A stretch of 64,000 nt of DNA from Acephala macrosclerotiorum (lineage: Eukaryota; Ascomycota; Leotiomycetes; Helotiales; Mollisiaceae), in NCBI GenBank assembly GCA_014904845.1, contig MU119407.1, positions 37,172 to 101,171 of the forward strand, in the 5' to 3' direction. The first letter of the stretch is position 1, and each line of letters opens with the position of its first letter. Below are positions 22,619 through 34,021 of the stretch, one piece after another. The position numbers were made by a program, and so were the translations under genes. The notes beneath the pieces were generated by a model. That model was not told where the DNA came from, did no database searches, and saw nothing but the letters and a program-made list of their open reading frames with translations.

Positions 22619-24887
22619 ATGTCGACGTCCGTCAAGCGGGCCTGCGACGCCTGCCATCGTCGTAAAGTCAAATGCGACGGAATCAATCCGTGTCGCAATT
22701 GTTCCTCAGCTCAATTATCGTGTACCTACCACGCCATCCCGCAGAAGAAGGGTCCCAAGGGTTCCCGAGCCAAAGTGATCAGCGAGCTGCGAGAAACACA
22801 ACGACAAACCACCCTTTCCTCGAAAGTCGCGAATCGATTGAACGGCATCAATAGTCCGCCATGTAGTCCGACTCTTGTGCCCACCCCGGGCCTCCTTACG
22901 AACGATATGATCAAGGACTGTATCGAGTTCTTCTTCGCGAACATGTATCCCACTCTGCCGATCCTCCACCGCGGTCGACTCGAACAACAAGCGATGTATG
23001 CGGATCAGAATGTCGATACATATTGTCTGTTGACATCGCTGTGTGCGTTTATGATGATACAACCTGGGATGGGAATACCTGGCGATCCTCTCGGACTCGA
23101 CAGTCTGCCGGGTGCCAACCTTGTGTCAGGGAACTTGTTGATGGAGGAGACATTGAGGGTGCGAAAGAGTTACGATCACCTCGAGACACCGACGTTGAAC
23201 AGCCTAGTGACGAGTTTCTTCCTGTTCGGATGTTATTATGGTCTCGACTTGCACAACAAGGCTTGGTTTCATCTGAGGGAGGCGACGACTTTGTGCCATA
23301 TTCTGGGCATGCAGAAGGAGGAAACATATCTCCAATTCGATGCTGTAGAATCGTCGAGACGGAGGAGGTTGTATTATTTGTTGTTTGTGACGGAGAGGTA
23401 GAAATCTTGTCGAGAAATATTGGATTGTGCTAACATTCTACAGAGCGTATGCCCTCCAGAGACATCGACCTCTCTCATTACAAGCCACCATTTCCATCCC
23501 AACACAGAATGACGATCCATCCGACACACAAGCTCATACTTTGAATGGGTTCATTCATCTCGTCAATTTGTTCAGACCTTTCGATGATGCTTTCGTCGCT
23601 CTTTGGAACAAGACTCGAAATGACTGTAACCCAGCATACCTGGCCGCCCTCCAGAAACAATTGACTGACGCCCTCCCAACTTATCTCAACTCGACAGAGA
23701 ATCAAACAGCGGACTTGAGGACGAGTCAGCAATGGTTACGGACGATGGTTTGGCAATTGAGCATTCAAAACGGTTGCTTGAGTTCGAATAGTGATGACCC
23801 AAGCATGACCTTCAACTACCCTGTCGAAATTGCTAGGGATTTGGTGTCAATGACATCTCAATTTTCACAACAGAGCATGGAAGTTCACGGCATCGGACTG
23901 GTAAGGACACTTGATCTTCATGTTGACGTTGCTAACAATATCTAGATTGAGAAACTGTTCGACGTCGCCTGCTCACTGACAGACGTTCTCTCCCTTCTTC
24001 CTCCTAACCCAGATCCATTTCAGCTTGGACCTCGTGACTACCTCCACGACTTCATGACACTTCTCTCTGTCCTCCGCAATGGAGACAACCGTTTCCTACC
24101 TCTCCTTCTCGCAAAGATCAACGATGTCCTTCCTCGACTCGTCAACCCAATGCTGCAGAGCGTTCCAGACACTCCCGCCAACATGTGCGCCGATGTCGAC
24201 ATCTTCGATGGCTTCGGCAATGCTGGTATCGGAGTTGCATCCAATTTCCCAGGCTACAATGGCAATGGCACTTCCGGCAGCGAATTCAAGATGGAACCCG
24301 ACACCGACTTCAATGCCAACAATCTTCAAGGCATGCCGGCCTACGACAAGCGTATTGACGAGCTTGGCTCACCTCAGGGTGGAGACAATAGCGACAACAG
24401 TCCCTTCACATCACCGTCCATCATGCAGAGCCCAATGGAGTTTCCAGGCCTGAACGACTACGGAGGGTTCCCAGATCTCAGCTCACCGCCTCCAATGCCC
24501 AACAGCATCAGCGCCACTAACAACCTTGGCAATTTTGGTGAAGGAGTAGGTGGAGGCGGGCGCCCGATGCAGCAAGGCCAGATGCAGATGAGCATGAATC
24601 CGAATCCGACAATGAATCCAAATTTCAAAGCGGAATTCGACGGCACGATGTCCATGCTGCAGATGGGAAGGCAGGGCGTGAGGAGACCTCCACTGAGGAT
24701 GAATAGTGGCAGTAGTTTTGGCATGCACCAGATACCGAGGAGTGTGCCGGAGCAGTATCACTCGTTGCAGAGGGCGAATAGTGGGGGTGAGGTGGTGGAC
24801 ATGGGAATGGGTATCCAAGGTGGGGGTATGCAGGGTGGTGTGATGACGGGTGGGGGAGGGATGCAAGGCGAGATGCCGTTTCGGTGA
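22619..24887 (+). CDS. Zn2Cys6 transcription factor with fungal-specific regulatory domain
   Basis: Three exons: 22619-23397, 23444-23900 and 23946-24887. The introns are 46 and 45 nt, both with GCTAAC branch sites and in correct phase, giving 725 residues. The binuclear zinc cluster CDACHRRKVKCDG, INPCRNC, and the final SCTY lie within the first 45 residues, followed by a basic KKGPKGSRAK linker. The middle (about residues 90-420) is the fungal transcription factor domain, with DTYCLLTSLCAFM, FFLFGCYYGLDL and SSRRRRLYYLLF followed by TERAYALQRHRPLSL across intron 1. The last 200 residues are rich in Gly, Met, Asn and Gln, a likely activation or disorder region. The Met at 22619 is preferred to 22538 because the conserved basic cluster follows it directly. 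The Zn cluster plus KKGP linker recalls sugar-utilisation regulators, but the target is unknown. Confidence 0.9.
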
Positions 24888-26928
24888 TAGTTGTGGACTT
24901 GCCAGCAACATCATGAAGTTGCTGAGGGAAGGCCGAGGTGATGGCGTCGCCGAAGGAGCCGATCGAGACAATTTGTTGTCGATGAAACATCCGTCCATGC
25001 CATGTCTTGGACGACGGCTTCTGGCGGTCAATGCATACATCAGTCCAGTTTCGAGGTCGTCACCGACCTTTGCAAGAAACAGCGTCAAAGTTCCAACATG
25101 AAGGATCCGCATGAAGTCGCATCGCTCAGCTCAAGAGCTTTAGCTGGACATTGGGAAGAGAGATTTGGTGTTTAGAGTGCTCTGGCAGCATAAGGATACT
25201 TGCTTGCTTGCATTACGCTACATTTTACTTTGTTTTGCACGTTGGGTTTATTGCTTTACAACTTACGTTGGGTACGGTGGAAGAAATGTGTATAGGATGA
25301 TATGCCGAGAATAGGAGGGGGGGCATTGGGCGGAAGAAGTGAGGCGAAGGGAAAGAAATCTGGGCGGAATGATGAATTGATGAGATATACCTTTTGACTT
25401 GGCTTGAACCTGAGTAATTAGTATAAATGTGGTTGCCTATCGCATTGGCTAGCATTTGTTCATCAGCAGGAATGGATTCAGCGTTGTATACATTCTCACT
25501 CTTTTTACTCTAAGTGACCAACGCTTAAACTATTGCACTATGACTGACCGACCTTCTGTAGTCTTGATTGCCCAGCATAACGCAGCCAATCAGGGACATG
25601 AAGCTATCTTCCCAACCATTGTCCGTCTGTGAATCCCAAGGTCTAGGTAGCGAATCGGAATAGGAGAAACGAGATATGGGACTGGCCTTCACCTTGACAC
25701 TTCAACCACGGCATCACTCTATCAAACCCGCGCCGTTGGAAAGGTAGTAATTCACATATTGCAATGCTGCAAAATCATATTTTTGTGATCATATTTCGAA
25801 GCGATGCAGGACATGAAAGCCATCATTGTACTGTATACTGAAAATTCTTGAGCGAGCTTCTTTGCAGACGCGAGAGGCGACTGGGAATAAATAAGGAGAG
25901 AGCGAAACAGACTACATCAAGCCAACCATTCCTACGAATTTGCCGTTGTCGAGCAAGGGTTTTAACACTACCCAAAACTAAGGCGCGAATTAGTATTAGT
26001 ATAACATGGAAGTGAAGTAGAGGGGCTGCCTCTAAACGGGTTTGCTGGTAGTAGTGCAGCGATGGTGGTGGTTTGGCAATATCTTCTCAAAATATCCTAG
26101 AAATTTTTAGGATAACTCTGCTCCATATTAAGGGAGCCCTCTTGTCTTGTCAAGTTAGTATTTGTGTCAGTTGAGATCTCGTAATTAGATGGTATTGGTG
26201 GAAAATGCACTGAGACAGTGTTCGATGTTGAAATGAGGTCTCACGCTCGATTGAGCATCGGCTCATATGGGTTGTCTCAGCTGGCCTGGATGCACTAGTG
26301 AATTTACTTTATTAAGGGAACATTCCTGCTTAGTTAGATGGGCAGATTAGACGTCACAATACCACTCATCTTACCCTCTCAACTGATAATTTGTCTCCGC
26401 TTCCTATTCACATCCGGGCGACCATGCATTTGCTCGAAAGATGTGCTCCTCTTCATTTTGCCAAATAAAATGCACGGTGCCCGTTAGCATCCTTTGTATT
26501 GATACTTGCACTATTGTTGAGATGGTATTTGACTGCTTCAAGGCGTCTGCGTAAAGCAGCTCCCATCAACGCAGTCATGCCATAATGCTTTATCTTTAAT
26601 GCGACTCCCTTGGGCAAAAATGTCCCTATTTCTCCAACACCAGAGAAGGGATATATAAATCAACTGTGACTTCGAAACCACCTCGAACGGTATCATCGAG
26701 ATGCTATGCTCCGTCTCACGACGTTACTTAGCCCAAGTCATTAAAGAATTGCTTCATTTAACATTTCGATGGGCACCTCGTAGTACAAGTCAATCTTCAG
26801 ATGTGGATAGAGTAGTGTCGGGTCGCTTCGGGATCACGTTTAATACTCTGATGAGTTTCGCAAAAGTTAACGCGAGTATATTTATCGTTGCAATCATGTG
26901 ATATTATATTTACTCCTCCATTCAGATC
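24888..26928. other. 2-kb intergenic interval
   Basis: Both neighbours end here: the regulator from the left and the unknown gene from the right, so the interval lies between convergent 3' ends. Short frames such as 25225-25455 minus and 26701-26901 plus have no motif. No repeat or RNA gene was recognised. Confidence 0.5.
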
Positions 26929-27689
26929 TCAACCTAGGAGTTGCTTAATACTACCATCGGGGAACTCAATCTTGTACTTTCTCAACGCTTCAATTTGTGG
27001 TATATCTTCTCCTGTCATCTGACCTGTTCTGAACCTCTCCAATGCACCCGTCTCGATCGCTGAATGTATTTCTGGATGTTGAAGGTCTAAAATAGAGGTT
27101 ATTCACAAAACTAGAGCTTTGACGATAGAGGGAAGGAGGACGACTCACTGTGTTTCTCCAATTCTCTGTCAAAAGCCTTGTCTGACTCTATCTTTTTTTC
27201 CAGCATCTCATTTTCATACATCTTTTTAAGGACCTTTGTCGTGAGATCTACCATGTCATGCGAAGTGTTGACGTATACATGACCCATACCCAAGCTACCC
27301 TCGTGTTTTACTAGAAAAACATCTCCTCGAAAAAAAAGACGTTCGGTTGGGGGATCCACTCCGATAATTTCTTTGCAGGCCTTGTTGACTGGCAGTGTGG
27401 AGGAAGTAGTATAATAAAGACAGTAATTTCCCCAAGTATCTGGGCTATCGGATTGTAACCATGCATTGCTTGGTTTGTTATCAATGTGAAAGTCCGCGAA
27501 ATCCCGTTCTGGAAAGGCGGATCCTAACCAGGGCCTCAGGTCCGGGAGGTAGTCATAGAAATCGACCGAGCCATCTCCTTCCGATCTCTGTTTGACGATA
27601 TATGATACGAGCCGAACCGAGGTACCATCGGCAGGAAAAAGGAGAGCGACCCGATTAACGGCGGTATCTGAGCTGCGAGAGGCTTCCAT
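26929..27689 (-). CDS. Conserved-looking fungal protein of unknown function
   Basis: Two exons: 27149-27689 and 26929-27086, separated by a 62-nt intron (GTGAGT...TTTTAG) whose removal keeps frame and gives 232 residues ending SIKQLLG. I recognise no named domain. Features seen: an acidic/aromatic region (DFYDYLPDLRPWLGSAFPERDF), a PPTERLFFRGDVFLVKHEGS stretch, MGHVYVNTSHDMVDL, then a charged helix (EMLEKKIESDKAFDRELEKH). There is no signal peptide or membrane segment. An intact splice structure suggests a real gene. The start is the first Met after an upstream stop. Confidence 0.6.
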
Positions 27690-28255
27690 TGTTTTGTAGC
27701 TTCCGGTCTGAGACGGGGAAGGAAACGAGAGTTAATTAGCAGCACAACATATTTCGATTTTAGGGTCTCCTCGAGAGTTCTGGACATCATAATAAACGAA
27801 ACCCCGCTTATCGACCCAGTGATCGATGAACAAAAAGGGACTGGCGTACTTAGTGCACCCCTTTGGTATCCCCCAACGACGGCAGAGACTTTTAGCGTCA
27901 TTTAACCATAATCAACACAACGGCTGTAAAGCAAATCACCGCAACAGGTGAGCAAGAACAAGAACCAGTCGAAAGAGGTGAAGCGGAAAAGTGGTATCCT
28001 CGATTTCTGTACAACCACTACGGTCTCAAATCAATACAAGCCAACGGCAATAATCCAAAAAGCAATTGGCCGTTGTTCAATGCCCCGTCATCCTTCAGCA
28101 CCGAACGCCTTCCCTTGCCATCCCAGCCCGCCATTCTTCCCCAATCATGTACTGTTCATTCTCGTTATGCTCTCTGTGCTTGGAATTGCTTTCTTCTGAA
28201 AGTATATTCATGCCATGCCATGCTGCGTACCGATAGGCGAGGACTGCGGGTTGCC

Positions 28256-29995
28256 TCACAACCCCTTCGGCCTACCACCCTCAACAATAATCTGCTCATC
28301 AATCTTCTTCTCTACATCCCCATACTCCACCCTCTTATAAGTCGTAATTCTCGCCTCATTCAGATCCACATCAAAGAACCTAACCCGTCGATGATACCCT
28401 CCATAACCACCATAGCCTCCAAATCCACTTCCTCCAGCATAGCACATCCATAATGCCGGACTGCCTGATTCAGTACTGCTCAGAGCACAGTATTCGTTCG
28501 CGTGGTCGTGTCCACAGGATACCATCACGACCCCTTCTTCCACTAACGCGTCGCGGAAGCCGGAGTTAAATCCTGGTGCAGTGACACCTTCTCGCCATGC
28601 TCCTTTCTGGGGCAAAGAGTCGTCCCGGTATTCAGGGAGAGGGATATGGATGAATGCTAAATCCATGTGAATATGTGTATAGCCCGCATGTTCCTTTTTC
28701 AAGCCCTGCGCGGTGTTTTTGAACCAATCGATTTGGCTTTTCTTTAGCCAGTCGTACCCTTTATAGAGATGTTCGTCAGGAGAGTAGGCGTGTGTATCAA
28801 GGAGGTAGATTGTTAGAGCTGAGTGTTTGGAGGAACCCTGAGCGAGCACTTCCACGACGTAGTTTCCGACTCCGTCGATATCTTCTGGACCGGCGGCGGA
28901 GAGGGAGTATGGAAGGGATTCGATGAGGGCCATTTGGCCGGCTCGGGGGAGGGAGCCTTCATCGTCGTGGTTTCCAAAGATGGTAGCAAATGGGATCTTC
29001 CGTTTTATGAAGAGCTCGGCGTATTTGAAGATTGCCTGTAAATGTTAGTAGGGCACACAACCTGTAAAGAGAGAATCATACGCTTTGAGCATCAGGAGCA
29101 GTCTCTCCGTTGACTTGGTCTCCACTTAACACCACGAGGTCTGGCTTCTCCTGGTCAAGTAACTTTCCAACAAACTCCAACGTCCTCGGATCTGCCTCGC
29201 AATGTCCTCCATTAAGACCTGCTGGCTCAGCGTCTCTGCATACACCAGTTCCAGTACTCAAATGCAGATCGGCAACCTGCATGATCTTGAACTTCCCATT
29301 CTCCTTGATCCTTGGCACAGGCTTCACATGTGCGGCCTCCTTTCCTCTCCTGACGCTCAATCTTGCCTCTTGTCCTTCTCCAGCTGTGTCGAACAATAGA
29401 GCAGTGCCAACAATTTCCCAGCCATCTCTAGGATCCACAGCGTCTGCACCAAAGAGAACATCAACAGCTGTTATCGCTTTCGTCGAATCACTCGCATGCC
29501 TCTTTGCTGACCGTTTCAGCCATAAGCCTGCTGGTCTCGATTCCCACTTCTCGCTCCCTTCTCCTTTGACGCCAGTGCTAGGATCCAGGCGACCAATCGT
29601 CACATCTATTATGACTTTGTCATCTGGCAATAACTCCTCCTCCTTCTTCCGCTTGATGTGTACGTATGCGCTGCTAACCCACCCACTGCCCAGATACAGA
29701 TCCTTCTCTACCCGGTGCCAGAGGTCAGGGTCCAGCTTGCAGGAGCTGAATACATTTACCCTCGAGCATTTCGTGACTGTGATGTCTGTTATGACGAGCC
29801 CTGGGTGGTGTGCAGGTAGGGCGTTATGTATCGCGGAGGGTAGGACTCGGAACTGGTTGTCGAGGAAGTATACGATGACGAGAGTGAAGACTGTCAGTGC
29901 GCCAAGTTGGCAGATTGTACGAACCTATCGCATTCACTGTCAGAGGTTGCAGAGGTCAACAAGAGTAGGGGAAAGCGTACAATTCTCCTGGTCAT
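28256..29995 (-). CDS. Metallophosphoesterase, DCR2-type phosphatase
   Basis: Three exons: 29981-29995 (a 15-nt first exon, MTRRI), 29082-29924 and 28256-29035. The introns are 56 and 46 nt, and the product is 545 residues. A single membrane anchor follows the start (LGALTVFTLVIVYFL), so it is a type II membrane or secretory-pathway protein. Metal-binding motifs appear in order: KIMQVADLHLSTG (DxH), VVLSGDQVNGE (GDxxN-like), TIFGNHDDEGS (GNHD), LAFIHIPLPEY, and VSCGHDHANEY (GHxH). This is the order of the calcineurin-like superfamily and of yeast Dcr2, a phosphatase linked to cell-cycle entry and stress signalling. A Gly/Tyr-rich loop (GGSGFGGYGGYGGYHRR) precedes the C-terminus. No defects. 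Confidence 0.9.
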
Positions 29996-30294
29996 CTTGG
30001 CAATTCTGAAGAGGCTGTTGTTGGGAAGGCCGTGGCAACGCTGGAGCTCGTTCTTGCCAGCTGACGTGAGTGTTCCATTCGTAAAGTCGTCAAGCAATCA
30101 TCGTTGTATGCGCATATACTCTGCGGCGTATGCAGAGGTTGAGCAGCAGAAAGAAAGTAGTTGGCTTTTTACTTGTTCGTGTTCATATTTTCAGGCTCTT
30201 TGAGGAAATCTGGGGTCGTACGCTAACGGAAAGCTAAAATAAACCCCTGTCAAGAGCCGAGATATCTTCATCGTCTGGTGATACGGGCCCCATT

Positions 30295-31679
30295 TCAGAG
30301 GGTTTTATTAGGACCACCAACAAAAGAGGGAGGTGTAATAGGTACAGTGCGCTCAAGACGAGCTGGAAAGTCGACAGTTCTCTGGAACTGCCCAACAAAA
30401 CCACCTCCAGCTATTCGTACACCAACCTTAGGACGACATATCATCTCCCAACCTTTATCTGCTGTCTCCAATCCTGCTTCTAACACCTCCGACTTCTGTA
30501 ATGCTCTAGGCTTTACTGGTCTGACATCCCATTCTCGCCCACCAACCCCGATCGCACCGCCCATCTCAACAGTCTTCTCCATAAAAAGTGGAAGCTTGTT
30601 CTCCTTGACATCCTTGATGCATTCGATGATTTGAGTTACACTTGGACAAAAGACAAGTAGTGAACCACCAGGCTTCAGTGCCTTCGCTACGATGTCCAAG
30701 TAACCCTGGGTACCTGGCAAGTCAAGTATGGCATGCTCGAGGAATGGTTGCTGTCCGCTTTCGCTGAGCCTACCAGATAGGTATTCTTCTACGGTGCCAA
30801 CATGGAAATCGACATGACCGTAGTAGAGTCCATTTCGGAAGTTCTTGACAACCTTCTGCGCGTGTGCTGAGTGTTTTTCGTTGATATCAAGTGTATGTAT
30901 CACTGCTCGTCGAGTTGATCGCCATTCGTCAAATGCAGCCTTCACTTGCTCCTTTTGGGCCTTCTCACGATGCGCTTCATCACTGGTGTCCTCGATGTCG
31001 AGTTTCAGTCTCCTGTATCCAACCTCTGATTCTTCCAGTTCGGATACAAGCTCTGGCATCTCTGGTGGTGCAGTATTTGCGGCGTGTATACCCCTGGCAA
31101 GATGCAATGTCAATGCACCATGTCCTGTACCGGCTTCAAATATTTCGAATCTGGCTTTGTCTGCAGAGTCTGCTCGAGGAAGGGTTGGATTGAGGTCGAG
31201 AAGAGAGACGATCAGACTCGCATCTTGGGAGTAGATCTACTGTCATGCGGTAAGAAACGGGACGGAAGAACGTTGGAATTTTCCATACCGGCGTCACAAG
31301 TCTTGGGGAATTGTCCGTATATTCTGCGAGTGAAGGCCGGTGTATCCTGTAGAGCACCTTTTTTCTCGATCCCACCACCTCTCGAAACAATTTCCCAATG
31401 ATATCATCCGTTCTTAGGAAGTCACCGGTAAGGGGCACATTCTTTCCTGACCGTAACTTTTCGGTGATAATCGGCGCGGATGTATTCGTACGATGCTTCA
31501 GCAGCACAATATCGTTCTCTGCTCGTTGATCAGCTTTCGCCTAGACATTTAGAGAAGAAAACCATACCTCGAACGATATTGCTGCTGTATAGTCGTCGAC
31601 TACATGACGAAAAGGTAAACGCCGGTGCCTTCGCAATCTGTCGGCCGGCTCTCCTTAGTGATTGAGAATACAAACTCAT
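30295..31679 (-). CDS. tRNA (adenine-N1)-methyltransferase, TRM61-like, probably mitochondrial
   Basis: Three exons: 31568-31679, 31289-31518 and 30295-31236, with introns of 49 and 52 nt and 427 residues in phase. The N-terminus is a strong mitochondrial presequence (Arg/Ser-rich, ending SCSRRLYSSNIVRE). Then come VLLKHRTNTSAPIITEKL and YRIHRPSLAEYTD, typical of the TRM61 N-terminal beta domain. IYSQDASLIVSLLDLNP and the SAM motif I EAGTGHGALTLHLARG span the third exon. Later motifs: AVIHTLDINEKHSAHA (motif II), ILDLPGTQGYLDIVAKALKP (motif IV region) and GGSLLVFCPSVTQI. Known TRM61 enzymes make m1A58 in the T loop. The leader suggests a mitochondrial role, which is inference. Head-to-head with the lipase gene, 380 bp away. 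Confidence 0.85.
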
Positions 31680-32058
31680 TGGTATTTTGTGGGAGCCGGT
31701 GTCGTATCTGAAGATTTAGAATTTCACATGCAAGGGAAGCAGTCTAGCGGCTGCCATTGCTGGGTTTAGCAAGGGTCTCGCATCAGCTCCTCCTCTCCAC
31801 AACATCCGCAACGTGTGACTCTTAAACTTGATAGTTCCATGCGTTATTGTTCTGTGTTTACAGTATTCTCTAACTCCTTCACAGGTTTTACTTTGGTACT
31901 TTAGTCGGTCATATTGTCCCAACCAACGAGGGACAATCTTGCCGAGGTTCCTTGATAAACCAGAGCTACCCGTTGGTTGCTTCCATCCTCTGAACTTCAA
32001 ACTTTCTTCCCAGTGTCCCCACGAAGCTTCTCATCGAACAAAAGAACAGCCCCTCAAG
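31680..32058. promoter_or_regulatory. Shared upstream region of two divergent genes
   Basis: 379 bp between the starts of the TRM61-like gene (minus) and the lipase-like gene (plus). It must hold both promoters. No strong TATA box or known operator was recognised. Confidence 0.45.
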
Positions 32059-33006
32059 ATGCCTATCGAAATCGAGGGAACTCACCAAATTGGTGACATG
32101 TCTTTGTACACCAAAACCTGGAAAGTACGTATCCTACTAGCTCCTCAATGTCCCAGCTGATAATAGTAGCCGGATGGCCCAGCAGTTGCGAAACTGATCT
32201 TCATACACGGCTTCAGTGACCACATGAACCGATACTACGAATTATTTCCCACTCTTGCGTCTCGCGGAATCGAAGTCCACGGTTTCGATCAACGAGGCTG
32301 GGGCCGCTCCGTACACAACAAATCCGAGATAGGCATGACAGGTCCGACGTCTTTGGTGATTTCGGACATTGTCTCCTTCATCAAGACTCAATTGCCCTCC
32401 AGTATTCCAGTATTTGTGATGGGCCACTCGATGGGAGGTGGAGAAGCTATAATTCTGGCATCAGATCCACAATACGCGGAGTTGACAAAGGAAATTCGAG
32501 GCTGGTTGTTGGAGGCTCCGTTCATTGCCTTTCCCAAAGGTTTCGAGCCGAGCTCTGTCACAGTTTTCTTTGGCAGACTGGCGGGCAAAGTGCTTCCGCA
32601 TATGAAGCGATATTCTCCTCTGCCACCCGAGAACTTGACGAGAGATCCAGAGGTGGTCCAGTCGTTGAAGGATGACAAGTTGTGCCATGATACCGGAACT
32701 CTCGAGGGCTTGTCAGGCATGTTAGACAGGACAGAGCAATTGAGCAAGGGAATAGCAAAGCTTAACCCGGGTATTCAGGCTATCTGGCTGGGACATGGAA
32801 CAGAGGACAAAGGAACGAGTTACGAGGAGGCCAAGAAGTGGTTTGACAGACAAACTCAGGTCGAGGACAAAGAATTCAAGTCCTATGAAGGATGGTATCA
32901 TCAGCTGCATGCTGATCTCCCGCAAGATAGGCCAGTGTTTGCGAAGGATGTGGGAGACTGGATCCTGGCTAGAGTTGATGACTCTGCTGTAAAATCGAAG
33001 CTTTAG
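32059..33006 (+). CDS. Monoacylglycerol lipase-like alpha/beta hydrolase
   Basis: Two exons: 32059-32124 and 32170-33006, with a 45-nt intron in phase and 300 residues. Exon 1 encodes MPIEIEGTHQIGDMSLYTKT. Exon 2 has KLIFIHGFSDHMNRYYELFP (oxyanion region), HGFDQRGWGRS, the nucleophile elbow FVMGHSMGGGEA, the likely catalytic Asp in WLGHGTEDKG, and His in GWYHQLHAD. This is the Hydrolase_4 (serine aminopeptidase S33) architecture of yeast Yju3 and mammalian MGLL, which split monoglycerides to glycerol and fatty acid. Length is normal and the triad intact. Lipid-droplet location is inferred from relatives. Confidence 0.88.
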
Positions 33007-33067
33007 AGGAGGGGCAGGTTGGGGCGTTGGGATTGATACCAGTTTGTGACCAAGAATTAATGTTCAT

Positions 33068-33836
33068 TTATGTTCCGCTCCCTTCTTCTTTCTTGTCCTC
33101 GATCCTCCGGTCCAAGATCTCGTCAATGATCCCCAATTCCAAAGCTTCCTCCGCACTCAGGAATCTGTCTCTCTCCATCATCTTCTCAATATCCTCCAAC
33201 GAATGCTCCTTCGTCAAATGCCGCTTGAAGATCTCGTTCAACTTCCTCCTGACTCTCAATATCTCCTGCGCATGTATCGCAATATCACTCGCCTGTCCAA
33301 AGTACCCTCCACTGGGCTGATGGACCATCACACTGCTATTCGGCAGACAGAATCTCTTTCCCTTCTCTCCACCACATAGCAATAGCGATCCCATAGACGC
33401 CGCCTGTCCAACGCACACTGTAGATACAGGAGACCGTATATATGTCATTGTATCATAGATCGCCAGCCCAGCAGTGACAGATCCTCCAGGACTATTGATA
33501 TACAGCGTGATAGCCTTCTCAGGAGAATCGGATTCGAGGTACAGGAGTTGCGCCACGATGGCTGCGGAGAGAGTTTCGTTCACTTCGCCATTGAGGCAAA
33601 TGATTCGTTCTTGTAGGAGTTTCGAGAAGATATCAGATTGTCGCCAACCGCCTCCCTGAATTGTTAGTAGATGCAATGTTCCTAGGTAGAAGGTAGCTCA
33701 CGATGGTCTCGGTGATGTAGGGTATTGGCGTCCAGGCATTGGGTGGCTCTGATCGTGACGGTTGGGTAGAGAAGCATCGCATACCTGTTCGGAAGGCATT
33801 GCGGACTGGCGCTTGTAATATTCTTGTTGTGAACAT
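33068..33836 (-). CDS. ATP-dependent Clp protease proteolytic subunit, mitochondrial
   Basis: Two exons: 33702-33836 and 33068-33655, with a 46-nt intron in phase and 240 residues. The first 25 residues form a mitochondrial presequence ([19 protein letters not shown]). The mature part has [40 protein letters not shown], the catalytic Ser in [11 protein letters not shown], the catalytic His in [10 protein letters not shown], and an Asp in the following [20 protein letters not shown] segment. It ends with a charged tail. ClpP forms tetradecamers that degrade proteins delivered by ClpX in the matrix. ClpP is absent from many yeasts but kept in numerous filamentous fungi. It reads away from the gene at 34022. 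Confidence 0.95.
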
Positions 33837-34021
33837 GGTCGATGGTGTATTCTGTGTCCAAGAGCAGAAGTTGAAGTTGGGAAACGCGATGAAGGTTCAC
33901 GCGCGCCTCGGTTTGATGTTTTGCCGAGAAAAAAAAAAAAAAAAAATTAATAATAATAATAATTGATCTCACACAAGAAGTTCAACGGCTCTGCCACAAT
34001 ACACAGAGTGAAGCATGTGGT
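33837..34021. promoter_or_regulatory. Bidirectional promoter with an A17 tract
   Basis: 185 bp between the divergent clpP and 34022 starts. It contains a run of 17 A (about 33930-33946) followed by (TAA)n. A poly(dA) tract of this kind commonly excludes nucleosomes at fungal promoters, so a role for both genes is plausible. Both flanking genes have mitochondrial leaders. Confidence 0.5.

Noticed and set aside
24483..25112. 209-residue minus-strand ORF over the regulator tail
   Set aside because: His/Pro/Thr/Ser-rich antisense shadow of the Gly/Met-rich tail.
33930..33946. A17 tract as the poly(A) tail of a retroposed gene
   Set aside because: No target-site duplication or upstream cDNA; it lies in the spacer between two divergent genes.
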